A stretch of DNA of 64,000 bases from Agromyces allii (GCF_009749385.1 NZ_WBIN01000007.1:1-64000); one strand, 5' to 3'. Counted from the stretch's first letter, positions 1-9,053 are shown. Made by a program: numbers and translations. Notes: generated by a model not told the origin, from the sequence alone.

Positions 1-17
1 GCGCGGCCCCCACAGGA

Positions 18-3000
18 CTACTGGCGCACGGTCAGGCTGGCCGTGTCCGTGCTCTTGGCCACGCCGGAGGACCCGTCGTATGCCGCCTGGATCTGGTAGG
101 AGCCGACTGCGAGCTTCGGCAGGGTGACCACGACGTGACCGGACGCGTCGAGCGTCCCGGTGACCGTCGCGACCGTCGCGGTGCCCTTGCGCACCGTGAC
201 CGTGACACCGCCGACGGGGACGATGCCCGTCGTCGAGTCGACCTGGATCTCCGCCTTGGCGGCGACCGCGGGCTTGACCGGGTCGGGCGAGACGGAGACG
301 TCGGTGATCGACTTCGTCTGCGCGACCGTGAGTCGAGCCGTGCCGGCGGAGGTCTTGAAGACCTCGTCGGCGAGGTAGCTCGCCCGGATCGTGTGGGTGC
401 CCACTGCGAGGTCCGCCGGGAGGGTGATGGTCGCCTTCCCGTCGGCGTCGAGGGTGCCGCGACCGACTTCGGTCTCGCCGATGGTGAGCTTGACCTCACC
501 GGACGGCACGCCGCCTTCGCCGGTCACCTGGACGGACACGGGGGTCTCGTCGCCGTACGACGCCCGCGAGGAGCCGAGCGTCACGAGCGTGCGGCTGTCG
601 ACCGTGGGCTCGTTCGGCGCGTCGAGGTCGACCTTGAAGCTGACCTGTCCGACCGTCGAGACGTTGCCGCCGGTGTCGGTCGCGCGGTACCGCAGGTCGT
701 ACGTGCCCTTCGTCTGGAAGGTCACCCCGTACTGCTGGTTCGCGGCCAGGGCGGTCCACGTGGAGCCTCCGTTGGTGGAGTACTGCACGCTCGCGAGCGC
801 GCCGTTGTCGGCGGGCTGCACGGCGAACCGGACCGGCTCGTTGAACACGCCGCCGACACCCTTCGGGGTGCTCGGGGTGAGCGTGTGCGCGACCGTCGGC
901 GCCTTGACGTCCGCCACGCCCGGGCCGACCATCTTGATCGAGTCCACGGCGAGTTCGTTCGCCGAGGTCACGAACAGCTGGCCGCTGCCGGTGGGAGCCG
1001 TGAAGTTGATCGACACGTCCTTCCAGCCGGCGCCGCCGGGGATGGTCGCCGACGCGAACGGTGCCGCGGTGGCGCTGCCCCATCGGAGGTCGACCTTGCC
1101 GGCGCCGTTGGCGCGAACGACCGCTCCGGTGATCCCCGAGAAGCTCACGGGGTCGTAGCGGAGGAAGTCGGTCACGCCGCCGTCGGTGCCGAGGCCCCGA
1201 ATGGCGGTGCCGCCCGACGCGGTCTCGTCCTCGTAGACGACGACGCCCTTGCGCTGAGTGGCGTACTCGGCTTCCTGCGTACGCGGGTTGAGCCGGACCG
1301 AGGCCTCACCCGTCGCTGCCGGGAGCCCGTTGGCCCCGTTGTCCGAGTAGGTCACGACGACCGCACCGTAGAGGTTGGCGCCGGCGCCGTGCTCGGGCGA
1401 GTTGGGGTCGGTCTTCCAGGCGCCGGTCGCTCCGGTGCCCGTCACCTCGGGGTGGGCGTGCTCGTCGTGGCCGAGTCCGTAGGTCCACGCGACGCGGTTC
1501 GATGCGGTCTCGGTGCCGTCTTCGGCATCGGCGGTGGTCACCTTGTACGGGACCGCCTGACCCCAGTCGAAGAAGCCGCCGTTCTCGGGGTACTGCACGG
1601 TGACCGCCGGTGCCTGGTTGCCGACCGAGACGACCTTGCTGGTGAGGCTGAACTTGCCGCCGGCATCCGTCACGCGCAGTCGTGCCGTGTAGGCGCCGAG
1701 CTCGGTGTACGTGTGGGTCGCCGTGGCGCCCTCGTACTCGAACGTGCCGTCGCCGTTGACATCCCACGCGTAGGTGAGCGCGGAACCCTCGGGGTCGGTG
1801 CTCGTCGAGGCGTCGAACGCGACCTGCACGGGTGCGGTCGAGGACGAGCCAGGCGTCGCCGTGAAGCGCGCCTGCGGCGCCTTGTTGCCCTGGGCGTAGT
1901 CGATCCGGTACAGACCCGCGTCGGGGTTGGCTCGGAAGAAGCCGTCGCCGTAGTCGAGCACGTACATCGACCCGTCGGGGCCGAACTCGATGTCCATCGG
2001 GTTGTCGTGGATCGGCTGCGCGGCGGCGGTGAGCGCGGTGTTCGGCAGGAAGTCCTGGATGTGCGTCACCTCATCGGCGTCCCAGTCGACCGTGAAGGCC
2101 GCGATGTAGTCCTGCGAGAACTCGCCCATGAACGCCTTGCCGTCCCAGTACTCCGGGAACTTCGCGGTCGAGGGGTTGTCGGCGTCGTAGTGGTACACCG
2201 GTCCGCCCATCGGGCCCTGGCCGGAGCCGGTTCCGAAGTTGACGAGCTCGTCCCACGGCTGGTCGCCGGGGTTGTCGCCGTAGTACAGCGTTGCGGGGCG
2301 GGCCGCCGGGATGGCGGTCAGGCCGGTGTTCCAGCGCGAGTCGTTGACCAGGTTCGCCGGGTCGAAGAACGCACCGGGCGTCGAGGTCGCGTAGTCCCAG
2401 TCGTTGTAGGCGAAGTTGTCGCCGGTCACGTAGGGCCATCCGCCGTTGTGCGGGTCGTCGAGACTCGTGGTGTTCCACTCGACGAGGCCCATCGGGCCGC
2501 GACCGGCGGTCGAGGCGACCGCCTTCGTCGCGTCGGGGCCGTAGTCGCCCCACGAGAGCGAGTTCGTCTCGGGGTCGACCTCGATGCGGAACGGGTTGCG
2601 CACGCCCATGATGAAGATCTCGGGCTTCGTCTTCTCGGTTCCGGGCGCGAACAGGTTCCCCTCGGGGATCGTGTACGTGCCGTTCTCCTCGACGTGGATG
2701 CGCAGGATCTTGCCGCGAAGGTCGTTGGTGTTGCCTGCGCCGCGTCGTGCGTCGAAGCCCGGGTTCATGTTCGGTGCGTCGTTGTTGGGCGCGAAGCCGT
2801 TGGCGCCGGGCGTGCTGGCCGGCGTGTTGTCGCCGGTGCTCAGGTAGAGGTTGCCGTCGCCGTCGAAGTCGATGTCCGCACCGACGTGGCAGCACTGGCC
2901 GCGCTGCACGGGCACGTCGAGGATGACCTGCTCGCTCGCGAGGTCGAGGCCTTCACCGGTCCACTGGAAGCGGGCGAGGCGGTTGACGCCGACCCATTGG

Positions 3001-3491
3001 TTCCAGTAGCTCGAGTCCGCGCCGGCCGGCAGCGAGTTCGGGGCCGATCCGGTCGGCGTGTCGGCCACGCCGTCGCCGTTCGCGTCTCGGGGGGCGTAGA
3101 CCAGGTAGACCCAGCCGTTCTCCTCGAAGTCGGGGTCGATCGCGACCGTCTGCAGTCCGTCCTCGGAGTTCGCGTAGACGGGCAGGGTGTTGGTCACCGT
3201 GGTGGTGCCGGACGCCGGGTCGGTCAGTCGCACTTCGCCGTTGCGGGCCGTGTGCAGCACGGTGCTGTCGGGCAGCACTGCCAGGTCGATCGGCTCGCCC
3301 ACGTTCTTCGTGAGGAGGATCTTCTCGTAGTTTCCCCAGTTGAGCGCCTCGGTGGCGCCTCCCTCGGATCCGTGGTCGACACCGTCGTGCGCGAACGCCG
3401 GCGTGCCGGTGATCATCAGCGCTCCGGCGGTGAGCGCGATGACGGGGACCAGGAGTCCTCGTCTGCGCGAACGCCTGCGGGTAGAATTCAT
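18..3491 (-). CDS. Secreted PQQ-type glucose/sorbosone dehydrogenase-like protein with PKD, CBM6-like and Ig-like domains
   Basis: This is a 1157-aa exported protein. The arginine-rich N-terminus (SRRRGLL, loosely Tat-like) is followed by a hydrophobic stretch and a likely cleavage after AFA near residue 34. Residues about 50-530 look like the beta-propeller of the glucose/sorbosone dehydrogenase family (GQCCHVGADIDF, YLSTGDN, MGVRNPFRIEVDP). A PKD domain follows (about 545-625), then a segment ending in a CBM6-like region, an Ig-like repeat, and two similar C-terminal Ig domains. No sortase signal is visible, so release or non-covalent wall binding is likely. The family oxidises sugars with PQQ, but the substrate here is unknown. 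The ATG has AGGAG about 10 nt upstream. The stop lies just inside the window, so the gene is complete. Confidence 0.85.
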   Translation of the reverse strand: MNSTRRRSRRRGLLVPVIALTAGALMITGTPAFAHDGVDHGSEGGATEALNWGNYEKILLTKNVGEPIDLAVLPDSTVLHTARNGEVRLTDPASGTTTVTNTLPVYANSEDGLQTVAIDPDFEENGWVYLVYAPRDANGDGVADTPTGSAPNSLPAGADSSYWNQWVGVNRLARFQWTGEGLDLASEQVILDVPVQRGQCCHVGADIDFDGDGNLYLSTGDNTPASTPGANGFAPNNDAPNMNPGFDARRGAGNTNDLRGKILRIHVEENGTYTIPEGNLFAPGTEKTKPEIFIMGVRNPFRIEVDPETNSLSWGDYGPDATKAVASTAGRGPMGLVEWNTTSLDDPHNGGWPYVTGDNFAYNDWDYATSTPGAFFDPANLVNDSRWNTGLTAIPAARPATLYYGDNPGDQPWDELVNFGTGSGQGPMGGPVYHYDADNPSTAKFPEYWDGKAFMGEFSQDYIAAFTVDWDADEVTHIQDFLPNTALTAAAQPIHDNPMDIEFGPDGSMYVLDYGDGFFRANPDAGLYRIDYAQGNKAPQARFTATPGSSSTAPVQVAFDASTSTDPEGSALTYAWDVNGDGTFEYEGATATHTYTELGAYTARLRVTDAGGKFSLTSKVVSVGNQAPAVTVQYPENGGFFDWGQAVPYKVTTADAEDGTETASNRVAWTYGLGHDEHAHPEVTGTGATGAWKTDPNSPEHGAGANLYGAVVVTYSDNGANGLPAATGEASVRLNPRTQEAEYATQRKGVVVYEDETASGGTAIRGLGTDGGVTDFLRYDPVSFSGITGAVVRANGAGKVDLRWGSATAAPFASATIPGGAGWKDVSINFTAPTGSGQLFVTSANELAVDSIKMVGPGVADVKAPTVAHTLTPSTPKGVGGVFNEPVRFAVQPADNGALASVQYSTNGGSTWTALAANQQYGVTFQTKGTYDLRYRATDTGGNVSTVGQVSFKVDLDAPNEPTVDSRTLVTLGSSRASYGDETPVSVQVTGEGGVPSGEVKLTIGETEVGRGTLDADGKATITLPADLAVGTHTIRASYLADEVFKTSAGTARLTVAQTKSITDVSVSPDPVKPAVAAKAEIQVDSTTGIVPVGGVTVTVRKGTATVATVTGTLDASGHVVVTLPKLAVGSYQIQAAYDGSSGVAKSTDTASLTVRQ

Positions 3492-3959
3492 CGTTGAACA
3501 GCTCCTGTCGGTTCTTGCCAGTCAGGGTTGTCTCACCGGGTCATCACCGCCGCTTCGATCGGTTTCAGGTGGTGGCCCGGGTCACATGTCAGTCGGTGGC
3601 TCTCATGGCCACGGGTGCGTGCTTCGCTCCCCTTTCGCTCGTCGTCGAGTCGCGGTGTCGTTCCGGACTTCTTCGTCTCGTCACGGTGCCCCCTGGGTCC
3701 CGTCTCGCGCTTGCCGGTCGCACGCTCTCCGGCATCGCTCAGCCGTCATCCTGTCCGAAGTTTCGCCGTTGGTCAATCAAAAGATGAATGAATTACGGTC
3801 AAGATAGTTAACTCGGTGCGCAGGCTTGTCGAACCTGCGCGCGCACCTATAGGATCCTCCGCAACAGGACGTCGTGGTCTTCATCGACGCGTGCCGTCCG
3901 TTCCGAATCCATCGACGCGGGGCATCAGCCGCCGCATCCGAGCCCGAAGGAGAGCCCAG
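3492..3959. other. 468-bp intergenic region
   Basis: This spacer separates the divergent dehydrogenase gene and the tat-like pair. Its distal third (about 3770-3815) is clearly AT-richer than the surroundings and probably holds the minus-strand promoter. A TTGACC box can be read on the minus strand near 3800, but no convincing -10 pairs with it. I see no convincing gene, RNA or repeat here. Confidence 0.5.
3826..3855 (+). promoter_or_regulatory. Candidate promoter of the tatA-tatB pair
   Basis: TTGTCG (3826-3831) lies 18 nt before TAGGAT (3850-3855); TATAGG at 3848 gives a 16-nt alternative. Both resemble actinobacterial housekeeping promoters. The predicted start would leave a leader of about 100 nt carrying the GAAGGAG ribosome site before the ATG at 3960. 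Confidence 0.45.
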
Positions 3960-4298
3960 ATGCTCCAAGGACTGACCGGCTGGCACCTCGTGATCGTCGT
4001 CGCGGTGATCCTGCTCCTGTTCGGCAGCACGAAGCTGCCCGCCCTCGCCCGCAGCCTCGGCCAGTCGGCCCGGGCGTTCAAGGGCGAGATGAAGGCCATG
4101 CGCGAAGACGACGAGGCGGATGCCGCGGCATCCGCCGGCGTCGCAACCGCGTCCGCGGCGCCGGCAGCCCCTGTCGGCCAGGTCGCACCGAACGCGGCCG
4201 CGCCCGCAGCGGTGGTGCCCGAACCGGCGCCCGGCCTCGCCGGCGTGCCGGCTTCCGCCGCGGCAACCCCCTCACCGACTCCGCAACCCGCGCCGTAG
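3960..4298 (+). CDS. tatA: Twin-arginine translocase TatA-like subunit
   Basis: This 112-aa protein has the TatA layout: a single N-terminal transmembrane helix (residues about 7-22), the FGSTKLP hinge, an amphipathic helix (LARSLGQSARAFKGEM), then a long Ala/Pro-rich tail. TatA oligomers form the passage for folded twin-arginine substrates. The reading frame is open upstream to 3816, but the start at 3960 is preferred because GAAGGAGAG precedes it and the family begins at this point. The stop is 2 nt before the next ATG, so the two genes form a coupled pair. No TatC gene lies in the window, so this is either an accessory Tat set or a split locus. Confidence 0.85.
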   Translation: MLQGLTGWHLVIVVAVILLLFGSTKLPALARSLGQSARAFKGEMKAMREDDEADAAASAGVATASAAPAAPVGQVAPNAAAPAAVVPEPAPGLAGVPASAAATPSPTPQPAP

Positions 4299-4300
4299 CC

Positions 4301-4756
4301 ATGACCTTCGGGCTCACCTTCGAGAAGCTCCTCCTCATCGGCATCATCGCGGCCGTGCTGGTGGGCCCGACCCGGCTTCCCGCCTACGCGACCGCGCTCG
4401 CGGGATTCGTCAAGAAGGTGCGCGCCTTCGCGACGACCACGACGGCGCAGGTGCGCGACGAGCTCGGACCCGAGTTCTCCGACGAGGACTGGCGCGCACT
4501 CGATCCCCGCCGGTACGACCCGCGCAGCATCATGCGCGCGGCGCTGACCGACGACGCCGAGCCCGGCCGGCCCGCCGTCTCGGCGTCACGGCCGGGCCCG
4601 GGCGCCGCAGAGGCACCGAGTGCGTCAGACGCCGCGAGGCCGGAGCCCACCGAGCCCGAGGCTCCGGAGCACGACCCGGGCCTTGACCCCGCGTACGCCC
4701 CTCAGGCCGGCAGCGCGGGCGGCGTCACCGGGGGCGCCGGCGGCACCGCCGGGTAG
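4301..4756 (+). CDS. tatB: TatB-like Sec-independent translocase subunit
   Basis: This is a 151-aa protein. It opens with the TatB-type sequence TFEKLLLIGIIAAVLVGPTRLP, which combines FE, a membrane helix and the GP-RLP hinge. An amphipathic helix and a long acidic, Pro/Ala-rich tail follow. TatB receives twin-arginine precursors together with TatC. The ATG is 2 nt after the tatA stop, so translation is probably coupled. The last 55 bp overlap the 3' end of the convergent yidC-like gene. Assignment as TatB rather than a second TatA rests on the FE...GPxRLP pattern. Confidence 0.75.
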   Translation: MTFGLTFEKLLLIGIIAAVLVGPTRLPAYATALAGFVKKVRAFATTTTAQVRDELGPEFSDEDWRALDPRRYDPRSIMRAALTDDAEPGRPAVSASRPGPGAAEAPSASDAARPEPTEPEAPEHDPGLDPAYAPQAGSAGGVTGGAGGTAG

Positions 4757-5541
4757 AGCCGGCGCAACACGAGCCGCTGCCCGAGCGTCCACGTGACGGT
4801 CACGAGCAGGTAGATCGCGGCTGCGAGCGGCACGAACACCGCCACGACGGCGGTGACGAACTGCAGCAGGCCGAGCACGTTGGTCATGCCGGCGAGCCCG
4901 GGCAGCTGCGACGACGCGTTCGGCCCGCCCGCGGCATCCGTCGTTCCGAGCATCGATGAGGCGGATGCCGTGCCCGCCGCCGCGACCGGTCGGAACGCCC
5001 GCCGGGTGACCTCGCCGACCAGGGCGATGAGCAGCACGATCGCGCCGAACACGGCGATGGTGGCGGGCGTCGCGGTGCCGGCTGCGAGGGATCCGGCGAG
5101 GCTCGAGCCGAGCGGCACGCCGAAGAGCGTGTGCGTGAGCAGGTCGTTCGGGTGCCCGGCGATGACCGGCAGGATGAACAGCGCGTAGATCACGCCGACC
5201 ACCGGGATCTGCACGAGCATCGGCAGGCAGCCGGCGAAGGGCGACGTGCCCTCCTCGGCGTAGAGCGCCATCATCTCGCGCTGCAGGCGTTCGGGGTTCG
5301 CCTTGTGCTTGCGCTGGAGCTCGGCGAGGCGTGGCGCGAGCCGGGCGCGCGTGCGCTCGGCCTTCGCCTGCGAGACGCCCACCGGAATGAGGGCGGCCCG
5401 CACGAGCAGGGTCACGAGCACGATCGCGAGCGCGGCGCTCGCACCGCCCGCGAACGGTTCGAGCAGGTCGGTGAGGCCCATGAGCAGCGCGTAGGCGACG
5501 TCGAGCACGGCGGCGATGGGCGGAAAGGCGTAGAGGTCCAT
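4702..5541 (-). CDS. yidC: YidC/Oxa1-family membrane protein insertase (paralogue)
   Basis: This 279-aa membrane insertase has about five membrane segments. The YidC core is visible: a conserved Arg inside the first core helix (VTLLVRAALIPVGV), the basic loop LAELQRKHKANPERLQREMMALY, and then CLPMLVQIPVVGVIYALF. A Pro-rich tail closes the protein. It is not next to rpmH/rnpA, so it is probably a second YidC rather than the housekeeping copy. It lies 99 nt downstream of the DUF6412-like gene on the same strand, a pairing I recall from other actinobacteria. Its 3' end overlaps that of tatB by 55 bp. Confidence 0.9.
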   Translation of the reverse strand: MDLYAFPPIAAVLDVAYALLMGLTDLLEPFAGGASAALAIVLVTLLVRAALIPVGVSQAKAERTRARLAPRLAELQRKHKANPERLQREMMALYAEEGTSPFAGCLPMLVQIPVVGVIYALFILPVIAGHPNDLLTHTLFGVPLGSSLAGSLAAGTATPATIAVFGAIVLLIALVGEVTRRAFRPVAAAGTASASSMLGTTDAAGGPNASSQLPGLAGMTNVLGLLQFVTAVVAVFVPLAAAIYLLVTVTWTLGQRLVLRRLYPAVPPAPPVTPPALPA

Positions 5542-5640
5542 GAGGTTCCTTGCGGTCGGAGCGGAGCGGGAGTCCGTCTGGCCGCGAGAGCGCAGGGTCG
5601 CCTCGTGCCGCGCGATCGCGGGGTGGTGGGGCGGATGTCG

Positions 5641-5931
5641 CTACGCGGCCTGCAAGGCGCGGCCCGGCGCCCTGGGGCGCGGGCGACCTGCCGCGTCGGG
5701 GTCGCTCTGCGCGATGAGGCGCCCCGGATCGACCGTCTGGCGGTGCCGCAGCGATGCGCTGCTGGCGTCGGCGCCGACGAGCGAGGGAACCGCCCGGTAC
5801 GAGGTCACGATGACCGCGATCGCGGCGATCGAGAGTGCACCGATGACGATGGCCGTGAGGTGCGCGTCGCCCGCGAGCTGCGGTTCGAGCACGCCCTGGA
5901 TCAGGCGCAGCAGGGCGACGACGTGGTCCAC
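5641..5931 (-). CDS. DUF6412-like small membrane protein
   Basis: This is a 96-aa protein starting at GTG. It has two hydrophobic stretches (VVALLRLIQGVL and LTAIVIGALSIAAIAVIV) and a conserved-looking cytoplasmic tail QSDPDAAGRPRPRAPG. I associate that tail with the DUF6412 family encoded directly upstream of YidC paralogues in actinobacteria. The gene order supports a role linked to the insertase, but no function is known. The GTG start is the first in the frame that leaves the membrane helix intact. Confidence 0.7.
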   Translation of the reverse strand: MDHVVALLRLIQGVLEPQLAGDAHLTAIVIGALSIAAIAVIVTSYRAVPSLVGADASSASLRHRQTVDPGRLIAQSDPDAAGRPRPRAPGRALQAA

Positions 5932-6030
5932 GTGCGCCTCCTCTGCGGTCGTGATCTGGCCTTCACGCTAGCACCGCGATGACGGCGCGGTGGCAGGGCG
6001 ATGGCGGCACGTCCCTGCCGGGCGGACGGC

Positions 6031-6068
6031 GAGGGGCGGATGCCGGTTCGCACCGGCATCCGCCCCTC
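6031..6068 (-). terminator. Perfect 16-bp hairpin, probable terminator
   Basis: The arms 6031-6046 and 6053-6068 are perfectly complementary around a 6-nt loop (TTCGCA). The hairpin lies about 30 nt past the stop of the GlsB/YeaQ-like gene on the minus strand. There is no U-tract, which is common for actinobacterial terminators. Confidence 0.7.
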
Positions 6069-6097
6069 GTGGTCGTGTGGAGCTCGAGCTCGGGAAC

Positions 6098-6361
6098 TCA
6101 GGCCTTCCTGTTGCGCGTGATGAGCCCGTAGATGAGCAGCACGATGATCGAGCCCGCGATCGCGAGGAGCCAGGTGCTCCACGACCAGAACTCGTTGAGG
6201 CCGACGTTGAAGATGAGGCTGCCGAGCCAACCGCCGAGGAACGCCCCGACGACGCCGAGCAGCAGCGTGATGAACCAGCCGCCGCCCTGCTTGCCGGGGA
6301 GGATCAGTTTGGCGATGGCACCTGCGATGAGGCCGAGGATCAGAAATGCGAAGAAACCCAT
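6098..6361 (-). CDS. GlsB/YeaQ/YmgE-family stress-response membrane protein
   Basis: This is an 87-aa, three-helix membrane protein. It shows the family pattern MGFFAFLILGLIAGAIAKLILPG, a Gly-rich second helix (LLLGVVGAFLGGWLGSLIF) and a third helix before a basic end. The frame is open further upstream, but this ATG is preceded by AAGGAG at good spacing and starts exactly where the family does. Members are often stress-induced; the biochemical role is unknown. It appears to be a single-gene unit with a strong hairpin after it. Confidence 0.85.
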   Translation of the reverse strand: MGFFAFLILGLIAGAIAKLILPGKQGGGWFITLLLGVVGAFLGGWLGSLIFNVGLNEFWSWSTWLLAIAGSIIVLLIYGLITRNRKA

Positions 6362-6431
6362 GATGTGCTCCTTACTTCCGTTGTTCCTCAACCAACCACT
6401 CGGCGCGCCCGCGCGCAAGGGCCTCGACGGG

Positions 6432-7916
6432 TCAGATGTCGTCGCCCCAGCCGGTCGACTCCCCCGCGGCCGAGACCGTCTGCGGGACGCCCCACGGGTT
6501 GGCCGTCTGCAGGGGTCCGGGCAGCAGCGCCTCGGGGGCGCCCTGGTAGGCGACCGGGCGCAGGAAGCGCGTGATCGCGGCCGTGCCGACCGAGGTCGAC
6601 GAGTCGTTCGTGGTCGCGGGCCACGGTCCGCCGTGCTGCATGGCCGGCGTCACCGCCACGCCCGTCGGCCAGCCGCCGAACAGTACGCGGCCGGCGTGCT
6701 CGGTGAGCACGCGCACGAGCGCGCGGAGCTCGGCGCCGCCTTCACCGGTCGCGGCGTGCACCGTCGCCGTGAGGTTGCCGTCGAGCAGGGTCGGCACGAG
6801 GGCCGCGAGGTCGGTGCCCGGCTCGACCTCGACGAGCACCGAGAGCGGGCCGAAGGACTCCTCGAGGATCTCGTCGCGCCCCGCCGCGAGGTCGTCGAGC
6901 GAGACCGCGACGATCGTCGGCGTGACCCAGCCCTGCCCGGCGCCGTCGAGCTCGACGCGGCCCTCGGCCACCGGGCGCACGCCCGCGGCGGCCAGCACGG
7001 CCTCGCGGCGCTCGACGTAGCCCGCGGCGATGCGCGGGTTCAGCAGCCGGTGCGGGGCGACGGATGCCGCGGCATCCGAGATGCCCTGCTCGAGCCCGTG
7101 ACCGGCGGGCACGAAGACGAATCCGGGCTTGGTGCAGAGCTGGCCCGCCGAGCCGCTGACGCTCGTGACGAAGCCCGAGACGATCTCGTCGGCGCGCTCG
7201 TCGAGCGCGGCCTGCGTGACGAACACGGGGTTGAGGCTGCCGAGCTCGCCGAAGAACGGGATCGGCACCGGGCGCGCGGCCGCGATGCCCGCCAGGAACT
7301 GGCCCGCCGGGATCGAGCCGGTGAACGCCCCGGCCTTCACGCGCGGGTCCTTGAGGATCTCGACGCCCTCCTCCTGGTCGGTGACGACCTGGAACACGCC
7401 GTCTGGCATGCCGGCAGCGGCGAGCGCGTCGGCGACGATCGCGGCCGTGCGCCGGGTGAGCTCGGGGTGGCCGGGGTGGCCCTTCAGGATCACGGGGCAG
7501 CCTGCGGCGAGCGCCGACGCGGTGTCGCCGCCCGCGACCGAGAACGCGAACGGGAAGTTCGACGCGGCGAAGTTCACGACCGGGCCGAGCGGCACGAGGT
7601 AGCGGCGCACGTCGGGGCGCGGGCCGAGCGCGAACCCGGGGTCGGCCGCGTCGATGCGCACGTCGAGGTACGCGCCCGAGGCGACCGTCTCGGCGAACAG
7701 GCGCAGCTGCACGGCCGTGCGGCGCAGCTCGCCGCGCAGGCGTGCCTCGGCGAGGCCCGTCTCGGCCATGCCGACCTCGACGAGCGCGTCGGCGTTCGCC
7801 TCGAGCGCGTCGGCCACCGCGACCAGGGCCCTCGCCCGGTCGCGCGGGTTCGTGTCGGCGAAGGGCTGCGCGGCGGCGGCCGCGTTCGCCGCGATGGTCT
7901 CGAGCTCGGGGGTCAT
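6432..7916 (-). CDS. Aldehyde dehydrogenase, probable 2-oxoglutarate semialdehyde (2,5-dioxovalerate) dehydrogenase
   Basis: This 494-aa protein of the NAD(P)-dependent aldehyde dehydrogenase superfamily has the general-base Glu in FFGELGSLNP (about residue 225) and the nucleophile Cys in GQLCTKPG (about 260). The sequence style (NFPFAFSVAGGDTASALAAGCPVILKGHP-like region, QHGGPWPATT) matches the alpha-ketoglutaric semialdehyde branch. In hydroxyproline breakdown it would oxidise 2-oxoglutarate semialdehyde to 2-oxoglutarate, the last step. It is the last gene of the minus-strand operon. The ATG at 7916 has AGGAG upstream. The longer open frame running through 9998 is an artefact of the GC-rich spacers. 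Confidence 0.85.
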   Translation of the reverse strand: MTPELETIAANAAAAAQPFADTNPRDRARALVAVADALEANADALVEVGMAETGLAEARLRGELRRTAVQLRLFAETVASGAYLDVRIDAADPGFALGPRPDVRRYLVPLGPVVNFAASNFPFAFSVAGGDTASALAAGCPVILKGHPGHPELTRRTAAIVADALAAAGMPDGVFQVVTDQEEGVEILKDPRVKAGAFTGSIPAGQFLAGIAAARPVPIPFFGELGSLNPVFVTQAALDERADEIVSGFVTSVSGSAGQLCTKPGFVFVPAGHGLEQGISDAAASVAPHRLLNPRIAAGYVERREAVLAAAGVRPVAEGRVELDGAGQGWVTPTIVAVSLDDLAAGRDEILEESFGPLSVLVEVEPGTDLAALVPTLLDGNLTATVHAATGEGGAELRALVRVLTEHAGRVLFGGWPTGVAVTPAMQHGGPWPATTNDSSTSVGTAAITRFLRPVAYQGAPEALLPGPLQTANPWGVPQTVSAAGESTGWGDDI

Positions 7917-7930
7917 CTGGTTCTCCTGCG

Positions 7931-7998
7931 TGGTGCGGTTTCGGTGCGTGCAGTGCAGTGCGGTTCGGTGCGTGCGGTGCGGTTCGGGCGGTTCGCGG
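7931..7998. repeat. Imperfect GGTGCG/CGGTTCGG tandem repeats in an operon spacer
   Basis: The spacer between the epimerase and dehydrogenase genes is built from variants of CGGTTCGGTGCGTGCGGTGC. The same words begin at about 9040 in the other spacer, just before the G/C homopolymer block, so both spacers may have expanded from one unit. Confidence 0.55.
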
Positions 7999-8020
7999 GT
8001 CGACGCCGACGGATCGTGGG

Positions 8021-9022
8021 TCAGAACTGGAAGCCGGTCGGGAACGGGTCGCTCGGATCCAGCATGTACTGCGCCGTGCCCGTGACCCAAGCCCGGCCGG
8101 TGATCGTCGGCACGACGGCGGGGCGCCCGTCGACCTCGGTCTCGGCGATGAGGCGGCCGACGAACCGGCTGCCGATGAACGACTCGTTGACGAAGTCGGT
8201 GTCGAGCGCGAGCTCGCCACGGGCCCAGAGCTCGGCCATGCGCGCCGAGGTGCCCGTGCCGCACGGCGAGCGGTCGAACCAGCCGGGGTGGATGGCCATG
8301 GCGTGGCGCGACAGCGCGGCATCCGACCCGGGGGCGATGAACTCGACGTGGTGGCAGTGGTCGACGCCGTCGATGAACGGATGCCGCGGCGGCGCGCTCT
8401 CGTTGATGGCCGCCATGATCGCGAGGCCGGCCGTGACGATCTCCTGCTGGCGGGTGCGGTCGAACGGGAGCCCGACCGCGTCGAGGTCGACCATGGCGTA
8501 GAAGTTGCCGCCGAAGGCCATCGAGTACGGGATGGTGCCGTAGCCCGGCACCGCGATGCTCGTGTCGAGCGCCTCGACGTAGCTCGGCACGTTCTCGATC
8601 GTGACCGAGTCGGCGTGGCCGTCGCTCACCGCGACCCGCGCGATCACGAGCCCGGCCGGGGTGTCGAGCCGGATCTCGGTGACCGGCTCGACGACCTCGA
8701 CCATGCCCGTCTCGACGAGCACGGTCGCGACGCCGATCGTGCCGTGCCCGCACATGGGCAGGCACCCGCTGACCTCGATGTAGACGACGCCCCAGTCGCA
8801 GTCGGGCCGGGTCGGGGGCTGCAGGATCGCACCGCTCATCGCGGCGTGCCCGCGCGGCTCGTTCATGAGGAACAGCCGCAGGTCGTCGAGGTGCTCCATG
8901 AAATGGAGTCGCTTCTCGTTCATCGTCGCGCCGGGGATGACCCCGACGCCGCCGGTCACGACCCGCGTGGGCATGCCCTCGGTGTGCGAGTCGACCGCCG
9001 AGATGACCCGGTTCGTTCTCAT
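8021..9022 (-). CDS. Proline racemase family, probable 4-hydroxyproline 2-epimerase
   Basis: This is a 333-aa protein of the proline racemase/hydroxyproline epimerase family. Both catalytic cysteines are present: Cys91 in PMCGHGTIG and a second near residue 253 in SPCGTGTSA. Two-Cys members interconvert trans-4-hydroxy-L-proline and cis-4-hydroxy-D-proline (or racemise proline); a Cys/Thr pair would instead suggest a dehydratase. The oxidase, deaminase and semialdehyde dehydrogenase neighbours favour 4-hydroxyproline epimerase. The start at 9022 has AGGAG. The frame is open upstream only through the G/C homopolymer block, which I exclude from the protein. Confidence 0.88.
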   Translation of the reverse strand: MRTNRVISAVDSHTEGMPTRVVTGGVGVIPGATMNEKRLHFMEHLDDLRLFLMNEPRGHAAMSGAILQPPTRPDCDWGVVYIEVSGCLPMCGHGTIGVATVLVETGMVEVVEPVTEIRLDTPAGLVIARVAVSDGHADSVTIENVPSYVEALDTSIAVPGYGTIPYSMAFGGNFYAMVDLDAVGLPFDRTRQQEIVTAGLAIMAAINESAPPRHPFIDGVDHCHHVEFIAPGSDAALSRHAMAIHPGWFDRSPCGTGTSARMAELWARGELALDTDFVNESFIGSRFVGRLIAETEVDGRPAVVPTITGRAWVTGTAQYMLDPSDPFPTGFQF

Positions 9023-9053
9023 GCGTGCTCCTCCAGCCTGGTTCGGTGCGGGG

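Noticed and set aside
135-3497. Long plus-strand open frame of over 1100 codons
   Set aside because: It is antisense to the dehydrogenase gene and made of Arg/Gly/Val/Asp-rich low-complexity sequence, the usual shadow of a high-GC gene.
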